The notes beneath the pieces were generated by a model. It did no database searches and was not told where the DNA came from. It worked only from the letters and a program-made list of their open reading frames with translations. Source: Nocardia mikamii NBRC 108933 (GTDB taxonomy: Bacteria; Actinomycetota; Actinomycetes; Mycobacteriales; Mycobacteriaceae). From it: DNA of 64,000 nt. Within the stretch, counting starts at the first letter, position 1; the number at the start of each line of letters is the position of its first letter. A program made the translations under genes and the position numbers. The stretch lies in the NCBI RefSeq assembly GCF_001613505.1, contig NZ_BDCM01000003.1, positions 675,145-739,144 on the forward strand, in the 5' to 3' direction. Of the stretch, positions 34,082-42,083 are shown piece by piece.

Positions 34082-35143
34082 TCAGCGCACGCCGAGGGCT
34101 GCCGCCAGGGTGGGCCAGGCCCTCGGCAGCTCGTCTTTCCAGTACGGCCAGGAATGCGTCCCCACCGGGCGTAGATCGACGTCGGCCGGGATCTGCATGC
34201 GCTCCAGCCGATCCGCGAGGGCCATCGTGCAGGCGTTGGCGCCGGCCTCGAGCGGGCCGCCGAATCCGATCGTCGAGACCGCTTCCGGATTGCCCGGAAC
34301 GTCGTAGGGTCCCGGCACACCGGAACCGGCGGACAGGAAGATCGCCTTACCGCGCAGGGTGTCGGCGTGCATCATCACGTCGTGGGCCAGCCAGTCGGGA
34401 TCGTCCTGTTTGCCGAACATGTTGTCCGGATCGCCGCCGTAGGTGCGGACCACCGCCCGCGCCTGCGCCTGCCCGAAATCGGAACCCATTGCGTAGCAAC
34501 CACTGTGGGCGGCAACCGCCAGATACGCCTGCGGGTCGCGTATCGCCAGCATCATCGCCGCCTCCGCACCCATCGAGACACCCTCCACCGCGTTCCGGCC
34601 GTTGCCCTCGAATGTCGCATCGATCAACGGCGGAAGTTCGCGCGTGAGGAAGGTCTCCCATTTGTTGGTGCCGAGCACCGGATCCGGATGCTGCCAATCC
34701 GTGTAGTACCCCGCCGGGCCGCCGATCGTGAGGACGACGTTGACGTCCTTGTCGGCGAAGAACTGCACCGCACCACCGCGCTCGGTCCAGTTGTTGTACT
34801 CGTTGCTCGCGCTGCGCCCGTCGAGCAGATAGAGGGTCGGGCGCGGATGGCTGCGGTCCGCCGGCAGCAGCACCTGCACCTGCACCGTGCGTCCCATCGC
34901 CGGGGAGTCCACGAACACCCGCAACCAGCGATCGTTGATCGGTTCGATGCGGTCGATCGAAGCGGTGGCCGGACGGGGATCGTCCAGCGCCGGAGGCGGC
35001 CCCTCGGCGGAACCGGAATCGGCCGGGGGCGCGGGCGCGGCGGCAATCGACGGCGCTCCCCAGATCGCCCCACTCATCAGGAGTGCGGCGATGGTGGCGC
35101 CGGACAGCCGACGCCGCATCCGGCGACGAACCATGGCCGCCAT
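34082..35143 (-). CDS. Secreted esterase of the antigen 85/mycolyltransferase-like superfamily
   Basis: 353 residues from ATG 35143 (MAAMVRRRMRRR; ATG 35134 is equally possible; a longer frame extends to 35260). A twin-arginine-like or Sec signal peptide with an Arg-rich start and helix LSGATIAALLMSGAIWGAP ends near SIAAAPAP. The alpha/beta-hydrolase part has TLYLLDGRSASNEYNNW, GGPAGYYTDWQHPDP, WETFLTRELPPLI, the elbow VEGVSMGAEAAMMLA with Ser, and a C-terminal GTHSWPYWKDELPRAWP with His. This is the layout of antigen 85 proteins and related esterases that transfer or hydrolyse mycolates and other acyl esters in the envelope. Exact substrate unknown. Confidence 0.88.
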   Translation of the reverse strand: MAAMVRRRMRRRLSGATIAALLMSGAIWGAPSIAAAPAPPADSGSAEGPPPALDDPRPATASIDRIEPINDRWLRVFVDSPAMGRTVQVQVLLPADRSHPRPTLYLLDGRSASNEYNNWTERGGAVQFFADKDVNVVLTIGGPAGYYTDWQHPDPVLGTNKWETFLTRELPPLIDATFEGNGRNAVEGVSMGAEAAMMLAIRDPQAYLAVAAHSGCYAMGSDFGQAQARAVVRTYGGDPDNMFGKQDDPDWLAHDVMMHADTLRGKAIFLSAGSGVPGPYDVPGNPEAVSTIGFGGPLEAGANACTMALADRLERMQIPADVDLRPVGTHSWPYWKDELPRAWPTLAAALGVR

Positions 35144-35282
35144 CCTGCCAGAGGTCGTGCGAGGCGTCGAAAACCCACGACAGCCCGGTCTCCGGCGAGT
35201 CTTGCGGAGCCCGCCGGTCCGATTCGGCATCCCCGTACCCGCGCCAGTAGGCTGAGACACCGTTCCGGCCCGCCCGGAACGA

Positions 35283-35367
35283 GGTGGGTTGCCCGAGCGG
35301 CCTAAGGGAACGGTCTTGAAAACCGTCGTGGTTCACGCCACCGTGGGTTCAAATCCCACACCCACCG
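35283..35367 (+). tRNA. tRNA-Ser (anticodon TGA)
   Basis: 85 bases: acceptor GGTGGGT/ACCCACC, discriminator G, long variable arm (GTGGTTCACGCCAC), T-arm GTGGGTTCAAATCCCAC and anticodon loop CTTGAAA giving TGA (codons UCA and wobble). CCA is not encoded. Confidence 0.95.
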
Positions 35368-35382
35368 CAGGTGAAGGGCCTG

Positions 35383-36108
35383 TCACCAGGGCACTGGTCC
35401 GGCGTCGGAGAAGAATCCGCCGGTCGGTCCGTCGTCGGGCAGGGTGGCGAGGTGAATGGCGATCGCCGCGCCTTGTTCGGGGGTTCGGACGCCGCGGAAG
35501 CCGTTGAGGTCGGTGGCGGTGAAGCCGGGGCAGCCGGCGTTGATCAGGATGTCGGTGTCGGCCAGTTCCTTGACGTACTGGATGGTGACCGCGTTCAGGA
35601 AGGTCTTCGAGGCCGCGTACGCAGCGGAAATCGGGCCGGTGTCGGTGCCGGGGGTGGTCTGCAGCGTGAGAGAGCCGACGCTGCTGGACATGTTCACGAT
35701 CCTCGGTGCTGCCGAAGCGCGCAGCATCGGCAGCATCGCGTTGGTGACACGGATGACCCCGATCACGTTGGTTTCCACGGCTTCTCGCACGGTCGCGGGA
35801 TCGACCGTGGTGGGTGTCTGTGGCATGCCGCCGGTGATCGCGGCGTTGTTGACCAGGACGTCGAGCCCGCCGGCATGGTCGGCGATCAGATCTGCCGCGG
35901 CGGCCACGCTCGCGTCGTCGGTCACATCGAGCGGAACGCCGAATGCGTCGGTCCCGGCCGCGCGCAATTTCTCCACCGCGGCCTCGCGGCGTTTCTCATC
36001 GCGCGCGCCCACACCGACTCGCCAGCCGAGGGCGCCCAGACCCGCAGCGATCTCGTATCCGATTCCCTTGTTCGCGCCGGTCACCAGCGCGATCGTCCGT
36101 TCACTCAT
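35383..36108 (-). CDS. Short-chain dehydrogenase/reductase
   Basis: 241 residues from ATG 36108. Classical SDR: TGANKGIGYEIA (NADP-binding glycine motif), VLVNNAAITGG, the catalytic Ser in IVNMSSSVGSLT, YAASK with Tyr and Lys, and CPGFTATDLNGFRGVRTPEQGA. It resembles carbonyl-reductase-like SDRs that often lie beside LysR regulators. It is divergent from the LysR gene, and a LysR-type box lies between. The physiological substrate is unknown. Confidence 0.9.
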   Translation of the reverse strand: MSERTIALVTGANKGIGYEIAAGLGALGWRVGVGARDEKRREAAVEKLRAAGTDAFGVPLDVTDDASVAAAADLIADHAGGLDVLVNNAAITGGMPQTPTTVDPATVREAVETNVIGVIRVTNAMLPMLRASAAPRIVNMSSSVGSLTLQTTPGTDTGPISAAYAASKTFLNAVTIQYVKELADTDILINAGCPGFTATDLNGFRGVRTPEQGAAIAIHLATLPDDGPTGGFFSDAGPVPW

Positions 36109-36166
36109 ACCGTCGATCCTGGTTCGGTCTCGGGTGGCGCGTCCAACACCGGCTGGGTGGCGATTC

Positions 36167-36181
36167 ATACCGCACGGGTAT
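36167..36181. promoter_or_regulatory. LysR-type box between divergent SDR and LysR genes
   Basis: ATACC-GCACG-GGTAT is a perfect interrupted palindrome and contains T-N11-A (T36168 to A36180), the consensus of LysR-type regulators. It lies 59 bp before the SDR start and 33 bp before the LysR start, the expected place for a site that controls both. Confidence 0.6.
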
Positions 36182-36213
36182 TGGTGGCGGTGAGCGCCGG
36201 ATACGATGGCCCG

Positions 36214-37053
36214 GTGGAGACGCGGGAGTTGCGGTACTTCGTCGCCGTCGCCGAGGAGTTGCATTTCGGGCGGGCGGCGCAGCGACTCGCGATGGCGCAA
36301 CCACCGCTGTCCCGGGCGATCCGACAGCTCGAGCGGCGACTCGGCGTGGTTCTGCTGCACCGCACCACTCGCTCGATCGCCCTGACCGAGGCCGGGTCGG
36401 TGCTGTTGTGGGAGGCCCGCGCCGCGCTCGACGCGGTCGAAGCCGCAGAGCGCCGCACCCGCCGCGCCGCCGCCCACCGGCCCGGGATGGTGCTGGCCAC
36501 GAAGGCCGGAGCGTCCAGCGAACTGCTGTCGAAACTGCTGGACGCCTACGCTGCCGAACCGGGCGCTGTCCCCGTCGAGGTGATCCTGTGCGGGCCCGGC
36601 GAACAGGAGGGACTGCTGCGAGACGGTCGTGCCGACGTCGCCCTGCTCCACCGGCCCTTCGACACGACCGCCGGATTCGACACCGAGGATCTGCACACCG
36701 AACAGCAGGTTCTGGTCCTGCCCGCGGGCCACCCCCTCGCCTCCCGTGCCCACATATCGTCGGCCGAGGTCTCCGCCTTGACTGATCTGCCCCTGCCGCG
36801 CTGGCCCCGCCAGGACGGGAGCTATCCCGACGGCCCTGGTCCGCCGGTTCGCGACCACACCCAACTGGCTCAACTGATCGCGCTCGGACGAACCTGCGCG
36901 ATCATGCCCGAGTCGGTCCGCACCCACCTACGAGACGACCACGCGATCGTGCCGGTGCCGGACGCGCCGGCGGTCACGACCGTCATCGCCTGGCCACCAC
37001 ACAGCAAATCCAGAGCCGTCGCCGACCTCGTCCGCACCGCGGTGCGTCTCTAG
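36214..37053 (+). CDS. LysR-family transcriptional regulator
   Basis: 279 residues from GTG 36214. The N-terminal helix-turn-helix is canonical: ETRELRYFVAVAEELHFGRAAQRLAMAQPPLSRAIRQLERRLGVVLLHRTTRSIALTEAG. The rest is a periplasmic-binding-like effector domain (residues about 90-279). The frame stays open far upstream, but that part runs through the divergent SDR gene and has no homology. It probably activates or represses the SDR gene through the T-N11-A box between them. Confidence 0.9.
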   Translation: METRELRYFVAVAEELHFGRAAQRLAMAQPPLSRAIRQLERRLGVVLLHRTTRSIALTEAGSVLLWEARAALDAVEAAERRTRRAAAHRPGMVLATKAGASSELLSKLLDAYAAEPGAVPVEVILCGPGEQEGLLRDGRADVALLHRPFDTTAGFDTEDLHTEQQVLVLPAGHPLASRAHISSAEVSALTDLPLPRWPRQDGSYPDGPGPPVRDHTQLAQLIALGRTCAIMPESVRTHLRDDHAIVPVPDAPAVTTVIAWPPHSKSRAVADLVRTAVRL

Positions 37054-37081
37054 CCGATATCGCGGTTCACGGCCACGCATC

Positions 37082-37125
37082 ACGACGGTGGCGCCGACCG
37101 GCGGATCGGTCGGCGCCACCATCGT
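37082..37125. terminator. Bidirectional hairpin terminator between LysR and a small secreted protein gene
   Basis: A perfect 14 bp stem, GGTGGCGCCGACCG (37087-37100) with CGGTCGGCGCCACC (37107-37120), loop GCGGAT, extended after one mismatch by ACGA/TCGT. It lies 29 bp after the LysR stop and 24 bp after the end of the minus-strand peptide gene. Confidence 0.75.
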
Positions 37126-37148
37126 TTCGGTCTCGGCCGGGCCCAGAT

Positions 37149-37322
37149 TCAGAAGCACCACACCCAATCGGCGGATCCCGGCAGCGGGATGGTGATGCAG
37201 ATGGCGATCGGTTTCGCCGTGGTATCGGAAGCGCTGTCGGCGGAGGCGAGGGGCGCCGCCACGGCGCCGAGCGACAAGATGATCGCGGTGGTGGCGAGAG
37301 CTTTCGCTGACTTCCTGTGCAT
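37149..37322 (-). CDS. Small secreted peptide, 57 residues
   Basis: Minus strand from ATG 37322, with AAAGG eight bases upstream. The translation starts MHRKSAKALATTAIILSLGA and has a textbook signal peptide cut after PLASA. The mature part is about 28 residues, contains IAICITIPLPGSADW, and ends VWCF with two cysteines that could form one disulfide. It is flanked by its own terminator. I recognise no family. Similar very short secreted proteins are frequent and poorly annotated in Nocardia; their roles are unknown. Confidence 0.7.
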   Translation of the reverse strand: MHRKSAKALATTAIILSLGAVAAPLASADSASDTTAKPIAICITIPLPGSADWVWCF

Positions 37323-37458
37323 GGTTCGAACCTTTCGACGTCACCCTTCGAAGGAAAACCGGAAAACCCGGTCCCGGGCCTAGCGCCCTAATGGTCGCGC
37401 CCGCGAACAGCCAGCAACAAGGGACCAACGTCCCTGATCGAGTGCTGCGCGCTTCGGA

Positions 37459-37947
37459 TCAGGTTCGGCGGGGGTCGGTTTTGGTGTTCACTCGGTCGAA
37501 GGCGTCGCCGATGGCGGTGAGCTCTTCGGGGCTGAGCAGGTCGACGAAGGTGCGGCGGACTGCGGCTACGTGGCCGGGGGCGGCGGCGCGGAGGCGGCGC
37601 ATACCTTCGTCGGTGAGGTGGGCGCGGACGCCGCGGCCGTCCTCTTCGCAGCTGGTGCGGCGGACCATGCCCTCGTCCTCCATGCGGCGGATCTGGTGGG
37701 TGAGGCGGCTGCGCGAGGACAGTACGCCGTCGGCGAGATCGCTCATCCGCAGCGAACCGCCCGGGGCCTCGGAGAGCATTACGAGGATGCGGTATTCGGG
37801 CAGGCTCATATCGCTGTCGGCCTGGAGCTGGCGGTTGAGTTCCACCATGAGGCGCTGATGGCCGTCCATGAACGCCCGCCATGCCCGCTGCTGTGCCGAG
37901 CTCAACCACGGCGCGGAGGCCGGGTGACCGCTCGGTTCGTAAGCCAT
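37459..37947 (-). CDS. MarR-family transcriptional regulator
   Basis: 162 residues. The winged helix is clear: LPEYRILVMLSEAPGGSLRMSDLADGVLSSRSRLTHQIRRMEDEGMVRRTSCEEDGRGVRAHLTDEGMRRL (residues 49-120). An inverted repeat CCATTC-N10-GAATGG at 37952-37973 lies directly upstream of its start and may be its own operator. It is divergent from the quinone oxidoreductase gene by 123 bp and may regulate it, sensing an oxidant or phenolic ligand; that is inference from position. Confidence 0.9.
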   Translation of the reverse strand: MAYEPSGHPASAPWLSSAQQRAWRAFMDGHQRLMVELNRQLQADSDMSLPEYRILVMLSEAPGGSLRMSDLADGVLSSRSRLTHQIRRMEDEGMVRRTSCEEDGRGVRAHLTDEGMRRLRAAAPGHVAAVRRTFVDLLSPEELTAIGDAFDRVNTKTDPRRT

Positions 37948-37951
37948 GGCG

Positions 37952-37973
37952 CCATTCTATTGGCCCCGAATGG
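37952..37973. promoter_or_regulatory. Candidate MarR operator
   Basis: Inverted repeat CCATTC-TATTGGCCCC-GAATGG in the region between the divergent MarR and quinone oxidoreductase genes, five bases before the MarR start codon. Arms are only six bases, so chance cannot be excluded. Confidence 0.35.
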
Positions 37974-38070
37974 AAGCAATGTCGGCTGGTCAGGGACCTG
38001 CGGACAAGATCACCCGGATCGGTCGCACAGCCGCACCCGTTCCAGCGCGGCGAGCACCTAGAGTCGAGGT

Positions 38071-39060
38071 ATGTACGCGGCGACGTTGGACGGTTTCGGT
38101 GGGCCCGAGGTGATCCGCTGGGCAGAGGTGCCGGATCCGGCGCCGCCCGGTCCGGGCGAGGTGGCGATCGACGTCGTGGCGGCCGGGGTCAATCGCGCGG
38201 ATCTGTTGCAGCGCCAGGGTTTCTATCCGCCGCCGCCGGGCGCCAGCGACATCCTGGGCCTCGAGGTGTCGGGTGTCGTGGCCGAGGTCGGTGCGGGCGT
38301 GCGGGATCCGCGGCCGGGCGATCGGGTGTGCGCGCTGCTGTCCGGTGGCGGCTACGCCCAGCGCGTGGTCGTCGCCGCGAGTCAGGTACTGCCGGTGCCC
38401 GAGGGGCTGGATCTGGCTGCGGCAGCGGCACTTCCGGAGGTCGCCGCCACCGTCTGGTCGAATCTGGTGATGCGGGCCGGATTGCACGCCGGGCAGCTGC
38501 TGCTCGTCCACGGCGGCGGAAGCGGAATCGGCACCCACGCCATTCAGGTCGCGGTGAATCGCGGTGCGCGCGTCGCGGTGACCGCCGGTTCGCAATACAA
38601 ATTGGATCGCTGCGCCGAATTGGGCGCGAGCATCGGAATCAATTATCGGGAACAGGATTTCGTCGAAATCCTCGGCGAATCGGGTGGCGCCGACATCATT
38701 CTCGACAATATGGGCGCGAAATACCTGCCGCGCAACGTTTCCGCACTCGCCGAGGACGGGCAACTGTGTGTGATCGGCATGCAGGGCGGAGTGACCGGCG
38801 AACTGAATCTGGCGGAGCTGCTCGGTAAGCGCGGCACCATCCACGCCACCAATCTGCGCAAGCGGCCCGCGACCGGGAAGTCGAGTAAGGCCGAGATCAT
38901 CGCGGAGCTGCGGCGGCATCTGTGGCCGCTGATCGCGGAGGGCGCGGTGGTGCCGGTGGTCCATGCCGAAGTCCCGGTCACGGAGGCGGCGCACGCCCAC
39001 GAACTGCTCGACTCGGCCGAGACCGTCGGCAAGGTGGTGTTGCGCATCGACGAGGCGTGA
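38071..39060 (+). CDS. NAD(P)H-quinone oxidoreductase, zinc-free MDR type
   Basis: 329 residues from ATG 38071. Medium-chain dehydrogenase fold without zinc ligands: VVAAGVNRADLLQRQGFYPPPPGASDILGLEVSGVVAEVG, NADPH site LLVHGGGSGIGTHAIQVA, and LDNMGAKYLPRNVSALAEDGQLCVIGMQGG. It matches the PIG3-type quinone oxidoreductases (Rv3777 position in M. tuberculosis). It reduces quinones and reactive carbonyls with NADPH in the cytoplasm. It is convergent with the next gene by 19 bp. A divergent MarR upstream suggests inducible expression. Confidence 0.92.
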   Translation: MYAATLDGFGGPEVIRWAEVPDPAPPGPGEVAIDVVAAGVNRADLLQRQGFYPPPPGASDILGLEVSGVVAEVGAGVRDPRPGDRVCALLSGGGYAQRVVVAASQVLPVPEGLDLAAAAALPEVAATVWSNLVMRAGLHAGQLLLVHGGGSGIGTHAIQVAVNRGARVAVTAGSQYKLDRCAELGASIGINYREQDFVEILGESGGADIILDNMGAKYLPRNVSALAEDGQLCVIGMQGGVTGELNLAELLGKRGTIHATNLRKRPATGKSSKAEIIAELRRHLWPLIAEGAVVPVVHAEVPVTEAAHAHELLDSAETVGKVVLRIDEA

Positions 39061-39079
39061 ACGACGCGCCCGCCGCGAG

Positions 39080-40285
39080 CTACTTCTCCAGCGAGTTCAG
39101 CGCCCGGCCCAGCTGTTCGATCTCGAATTTCGTTGTGTAGGGCGCCAATCCGAGGGTGACGGCGCCGCCCTCGTCGTTGACGCCCAGGGCGTCGAGCAGC
39201 CGGCTGCCGCCGTGCGCGCCGCTGACGGTGCCGATGCGGTGGTCGGCGAGTTCGGCGGAAATCTTCTCCGCCTGCATCCCCGCGATGGTGAAACTGACCG
39301 TAGGGATGCGGGTGGAGGCGCGGCCGATCACGGTCAGATCCGGGACGGCGTCGAGCACCTCCATGAGATTCTCGAACAGCTGGTCGTGATAGTCCTGCAG
39401 CGAGGTGATCGACATCTCCAGCCGCTCCCTGCGGCTGCCGGTGGCCTGTTCGTCCAGTCCGGCGAGGTAGTCGATGGAGGTGGTCAGCCCCGCGAGCAAC
39501 GCGTATTGATGTCCGCCGACCTCGAGCCGCTCGGCGCCCTTGGCGTAGGGGTTCAGCGACATCGAGGGGATGCGATCCAGGAATGCCGGATCGCGGAACA
39601 CCAGCGCCCCGATCTGCGGACCACCCCAGGCCGGTGCGGAGAGCGCGACGACGTCGGCATTGAGTTCATCGATGTCGATCAGGGCGTAGGGCGCCGCGCC
39701 GAAGCAGTCGGCGACCAGCAGTCCACCCACCTCGTGCACCCGGTCTGCGGCGACCCGGACCGCGGGCGCGGAGCCGACGATCGGCGAGGCCGCGGTGACC
39801 GCGACCAGGCGCGCGGTCGGGCCGATCAGCTCCTCGAACTGCCAGGCCGGCATCTCGCAGGTTTCGATCTCCACCTCGGCCCAGCGCACATGGGCGCCGT
39901 AGCGGTTGGCGATGCGCAGCCAGGGGGCCACATTGGCCTCGTCGTCCAGGCGCGAGAGCACGATGCCGGTGCCGAGGCCGAGCCGTGAACTCAGCGATTC
40001 GGCCAGCCAGGCCAGCAGCACCGCCCGATCCGGACCGAGTACGACGCCTGCCGGATCGCCACCGACGAGATCGGCGACCGCCTCCCGGGCCGCGTCGAGA
40101 ATCGCGCCACTGCGGCGTGCGGCGGCATGACGATTGGTGTGCGAAAAAGCGGAGGTCCGGAAACCGGTTGATACGGCGCGCGATACCGAATCCGGGACCA
40201 GCATCCCTGCTTGGGGGTCCAGATGGATCCAGCCGTCGCCCAGGGACGGTATCAACCCCCGAACCCTCGCGACGTCGTAAGTCAT
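39080..40285 (-). CDS. Class V aminotransferase/cysteine-desulfurase-like protein lacking the PLP lysine
   Basis: 401 residues from ATG 40285 (MTYDVARVRG). The fold is that of cysteine desulfurases: HLDPQAGMLVP, SHTNRHAAARRSGAILDAAREAVADLVG, LLVADCFGAAPYALIDIDELNADVVALS, LEVGGHQYALLAGL. The segment that normally reads SxHKxxGPxG is SAPAWGGPQIG (216-226): the PLP-binding lysine is Ala219 and the preceding His is Pro218. Without this lysine an ordinary aminotransferase or desulfurase reaction is not expected. The position equals Rv3778c. It may be a non-catalytic PLP-fold protein or use another residue; both are inference. Confidence 0.85.
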   Translation of the reverse strand: MTYDVARVRGLIPSLGDGWIHLDPQAGMLVPDSVSRAVSTGFRTSAFSHTNRHAAARRSGAILDAAREAVADLVGGDPAGVVLGPDRAVLLAWLAESLSSRLGLGTGIVLSRLDDEANVAPWLRIANRYGAHVRWAEVEIETCEMPAWQFEELIGPTARLVAVTAASPIVGSAPAVRVAADRVHEVGGLLVADCFGAAPYALIDIDELNADVVALSAPAWGGPQIGALVFRDPAFLDRIPSMSLNPYAKGAERLEVGGHQYALLAGLTTSIDYLAGLDEQATGSRRERLEMSITSLQDYHDQLFENLMEVLDAVPDLTVIGRASTRIPTVSFTIAGMQAEKISAELADHRIGTVSGAHGGSRLLDALGVNDEGGAVTLGLAPYTTKFEIEQLGRALNSLEK

Positions 40286-40511
40286 GCTCGCCACTCTAAG
40301 GGCAGCGGGCAAGTCGGCGGAACCGTGCGCCGACCCAATGCGATATCACGCGACATGGCAACCGACTTTCACAAACCGAACCACACACGAGGCGGACAGA
40401 ACCGCAACAGAATACTTCCGCCCGAAATCGGACCGCGTACCCCGTTCCGGCACCGGGCCCTCACCGGGCGATGCGTCGTTCACTTAGCGCTCGGCGCGGG
40501 AAGCAGACATC

Positions 40512-41114
40512 ATGGATGCCATGACGCAATCGGACGGAGCACCGGATTCCATCGTGGTGATCGGACCCGAGGGGCGGCCGCTGGTCATTCCGGCAGGCGC
40601 CCAGGGTGAGGCGCCGTTCGCCGGGCAGGTGGTCGGCGAAGGCGATACCGCTGCCGAAGGCGCGCAGACCGCCGGCGAGGAATCGCTCGCCGATATGGTC
40701 GAGCAGCCGGCGAAGGTGATGCGGATCGGCACCATGATCAAGCAGCTGCTCGAGGAGGTGCGCGCGGCTCCGCTGGACGACGCCAGCCGTAACCGGCTCA
40801 AGGAGATCCACAAGACCTCGGTGCACGAGCTCGAGCAGGGACTCTCCCCGGAGTTGCGCGACGAACTCGAGCGGCTCGCCCTGCCGTTCGGCGAGGATTC
40901 CGTGCCGTCCGACGCGGAACTGCGGATCGCCCAGGCCCAGCTGGTCGGTTGGCTGGAGGGGCTGTTCCACGGTATTCAGACCGCGTTGTTCGCCCAGCAG
41001 ATGGCGGCCCGCGCACAGCTCGAGCAGATGCGGCACGCGCTGCCGCCGGGTGCGCACATCCCGCGCGAGGGCGGGCAGGGCGGATCGGTCACCGGAGGCG
41101 GTCAGTACCTCTGA
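40512..41114 (+). CDS. bpa: Bacterial proteasome activator Bpa/PafE
   Basis: 200 residues from ATG 40512 with GGGAAG upstream. The central part is helical: ADMVEQPAKVMRIGTMIKQLLEEVRAAPLDDASRNRLKEIHKTSVHELEQGLSPELRDELERL and AELRIAQAQLVGWLEGLFHGIQTALFAQQMAARAQLEQMRHALPPG. The C-terminus ends GGGQYL; the GQYL tail is the motif by which Bpa (Rv3780) docks on the 20S proteasome and opens its gate without ATP. The flexible N-terminus is Gly/Ala rich. It lies just before the galactan export genes, as in M. tuberculosis. Proteasome genes themselves are not in the window. Confidence 0.95.
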   Translation: MDAMTQSDGAPDSIVVIGPEGRPLVIPAGAQGEAPFAGQVVGEGDTAAEGAQTAGEESLADMVEQPAKVMRIGTMIKQLLEEVRAAPLDDASRNRLKEIHKTSVHELEQGLSPELRDELERLALPFGEDSVPSDAELRIAQAQLVGWLEGLFHGIQTALFAQQMAARAQLEQMRHALPPGAHIPREGGQGGSVTGGGQYL

Positions 41115-41184
41115 ACACCGCTGATCTTCGGATAGCCTCGAGCCCCCACCGGCGGGGATCGGCTCTGCGCTACAGTCGTGCACT

Positions 41185-42075
41185 GTGCCAGCAGCTGCCC
41201 CTGCCGATTCGGCCACAGCCGAACGTCCGGCCGACGCCACGGTGCCCCTGATGTCGGATGCGCAAACGTTTCCGCGGGCCTTCAAAGACCTCCGCGAGGG
41301 GTTCTCTCAGCGTGAGCTGTGGCTACAGCTGGGCTGGCAGGACATCAAGCAGCGCTATCGGCGATCGGTGATCGGCCCGTTCTGGATCACCATCGCCACC
41401 GGCGTGCAGGCAGCCGCGATGGGTGTGCTCTACGCGGCGATCCTGAATCAGGATCTGTGGACGTATCTGCCGTACGTGACCATCGGCCTGATCATCTGGA
41501 ACGTGATCAACGCCAGCATCCTCGAGGGTTCGGATGTGTTCATCGCCAACGAGGGGCTGATCAAACAGCTGCCGTCGGCGCTGAGCGTGCACGTCTACCG
41601 GCTGGTGTGGCGGCAGTTCCTCTTCTTCGCGCACAACATCGTGATCTATCTGGTCATGCTGGTGGCCTTCGGCGTCTGGGAACATCTGGACTGGACTGTG
41701 CTGCTGGCGATTCCGGCGATAGCGCTGGTGTTCCTGAATTCGGCGTGGGTGTCGATCGTGTTCGGCATCTTCTCCACCCGCTACCGCGACATCGCACCGA
41801 TCCTGGGCAGCATGACGCTGATGCTGTTCGTGCTGACCCCGGTCATGTGGACCACGAAGTCGCTGCACGATCAGGGCGGGGCGGTGAGCGAGCGGGCCAA
41901 GCTGGTCGAGTTGGTGCCGACCTATCACTATCTCGAGATCGTGCGCGCGCCCCTGCTCGGCGATCCGGTGCAGGTGCGGTCGTGGCTGGTCGTCGGTGTG
42001 ATCACCGTGGTCGGCTGGGTGGTGGCGATCCTGGCGTTGAAGCAATACCGTTCCCGCGTGCCGTACTGGGTGTAG
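41185..42075 (+). CDS. wzm: Galactan ABC exporter permease (Wzm)
   Basis: 296 residues from GTG 41185; ATG 41251 (MSDAQTFPRAF) is a possible later start. The ABC-2 permease has about six helices, with LWLQLGWQDIKQRYRRSVIGPFWITIATGVQ near the N-terminus and VPTYHYLEIVRAPLLGD before the last helix, as in Wzm/TagG permeases. With the ATPase that follows, it moves the lipid-linked galactan across the plasma membrane for arabinogalactan assembly (Rv3783 in M. tuberculosis). Gene order is wzm-wzt-glfT1, with an 8 bp gap to wzt. Confidence 0.92.
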   Translation: MPAAAPADSATAERPADATVPLMSDAQTFPRAFKDLREGFSQRELWLQLGWQDIKQRYRRSVIGPFWITIATGVQAAAMGVLYAAILNQDLWTYLPYVTIGLIIWNVINASILEGSDVFIANEGLIKQLPSALSVHVYRLVWRQFLFFAHNIVIYLVMLVAFGVWEHLDWTVLLAIPAIALVFLNSAWVSIVFGIFSTRYRDIAPILGSMTLMLFVLTPVMWTTKSLHDQGGAVSERAKLVELVPTYHYLEIVRAPLLGDPVQVRSWLVVGVITVVGWVVAILALKQYRSRVPYWV

Positions 42076-42083
42076 AGGACGAT

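Noticed and set aside
31966..34320. 784-residue frame suggesting a hydrolase with a 500-residue N-terminal extension
   Set aside because: The extension is antisense to pat; homology begins only at the ATG at 32814.
37323..37332. Palindrome GGTTCGAACC directly before the small secreted peptide gene
   Set aside because: Ten bases including a TTCGAA core can occur by chance and it lies in the ribosome-binding region.
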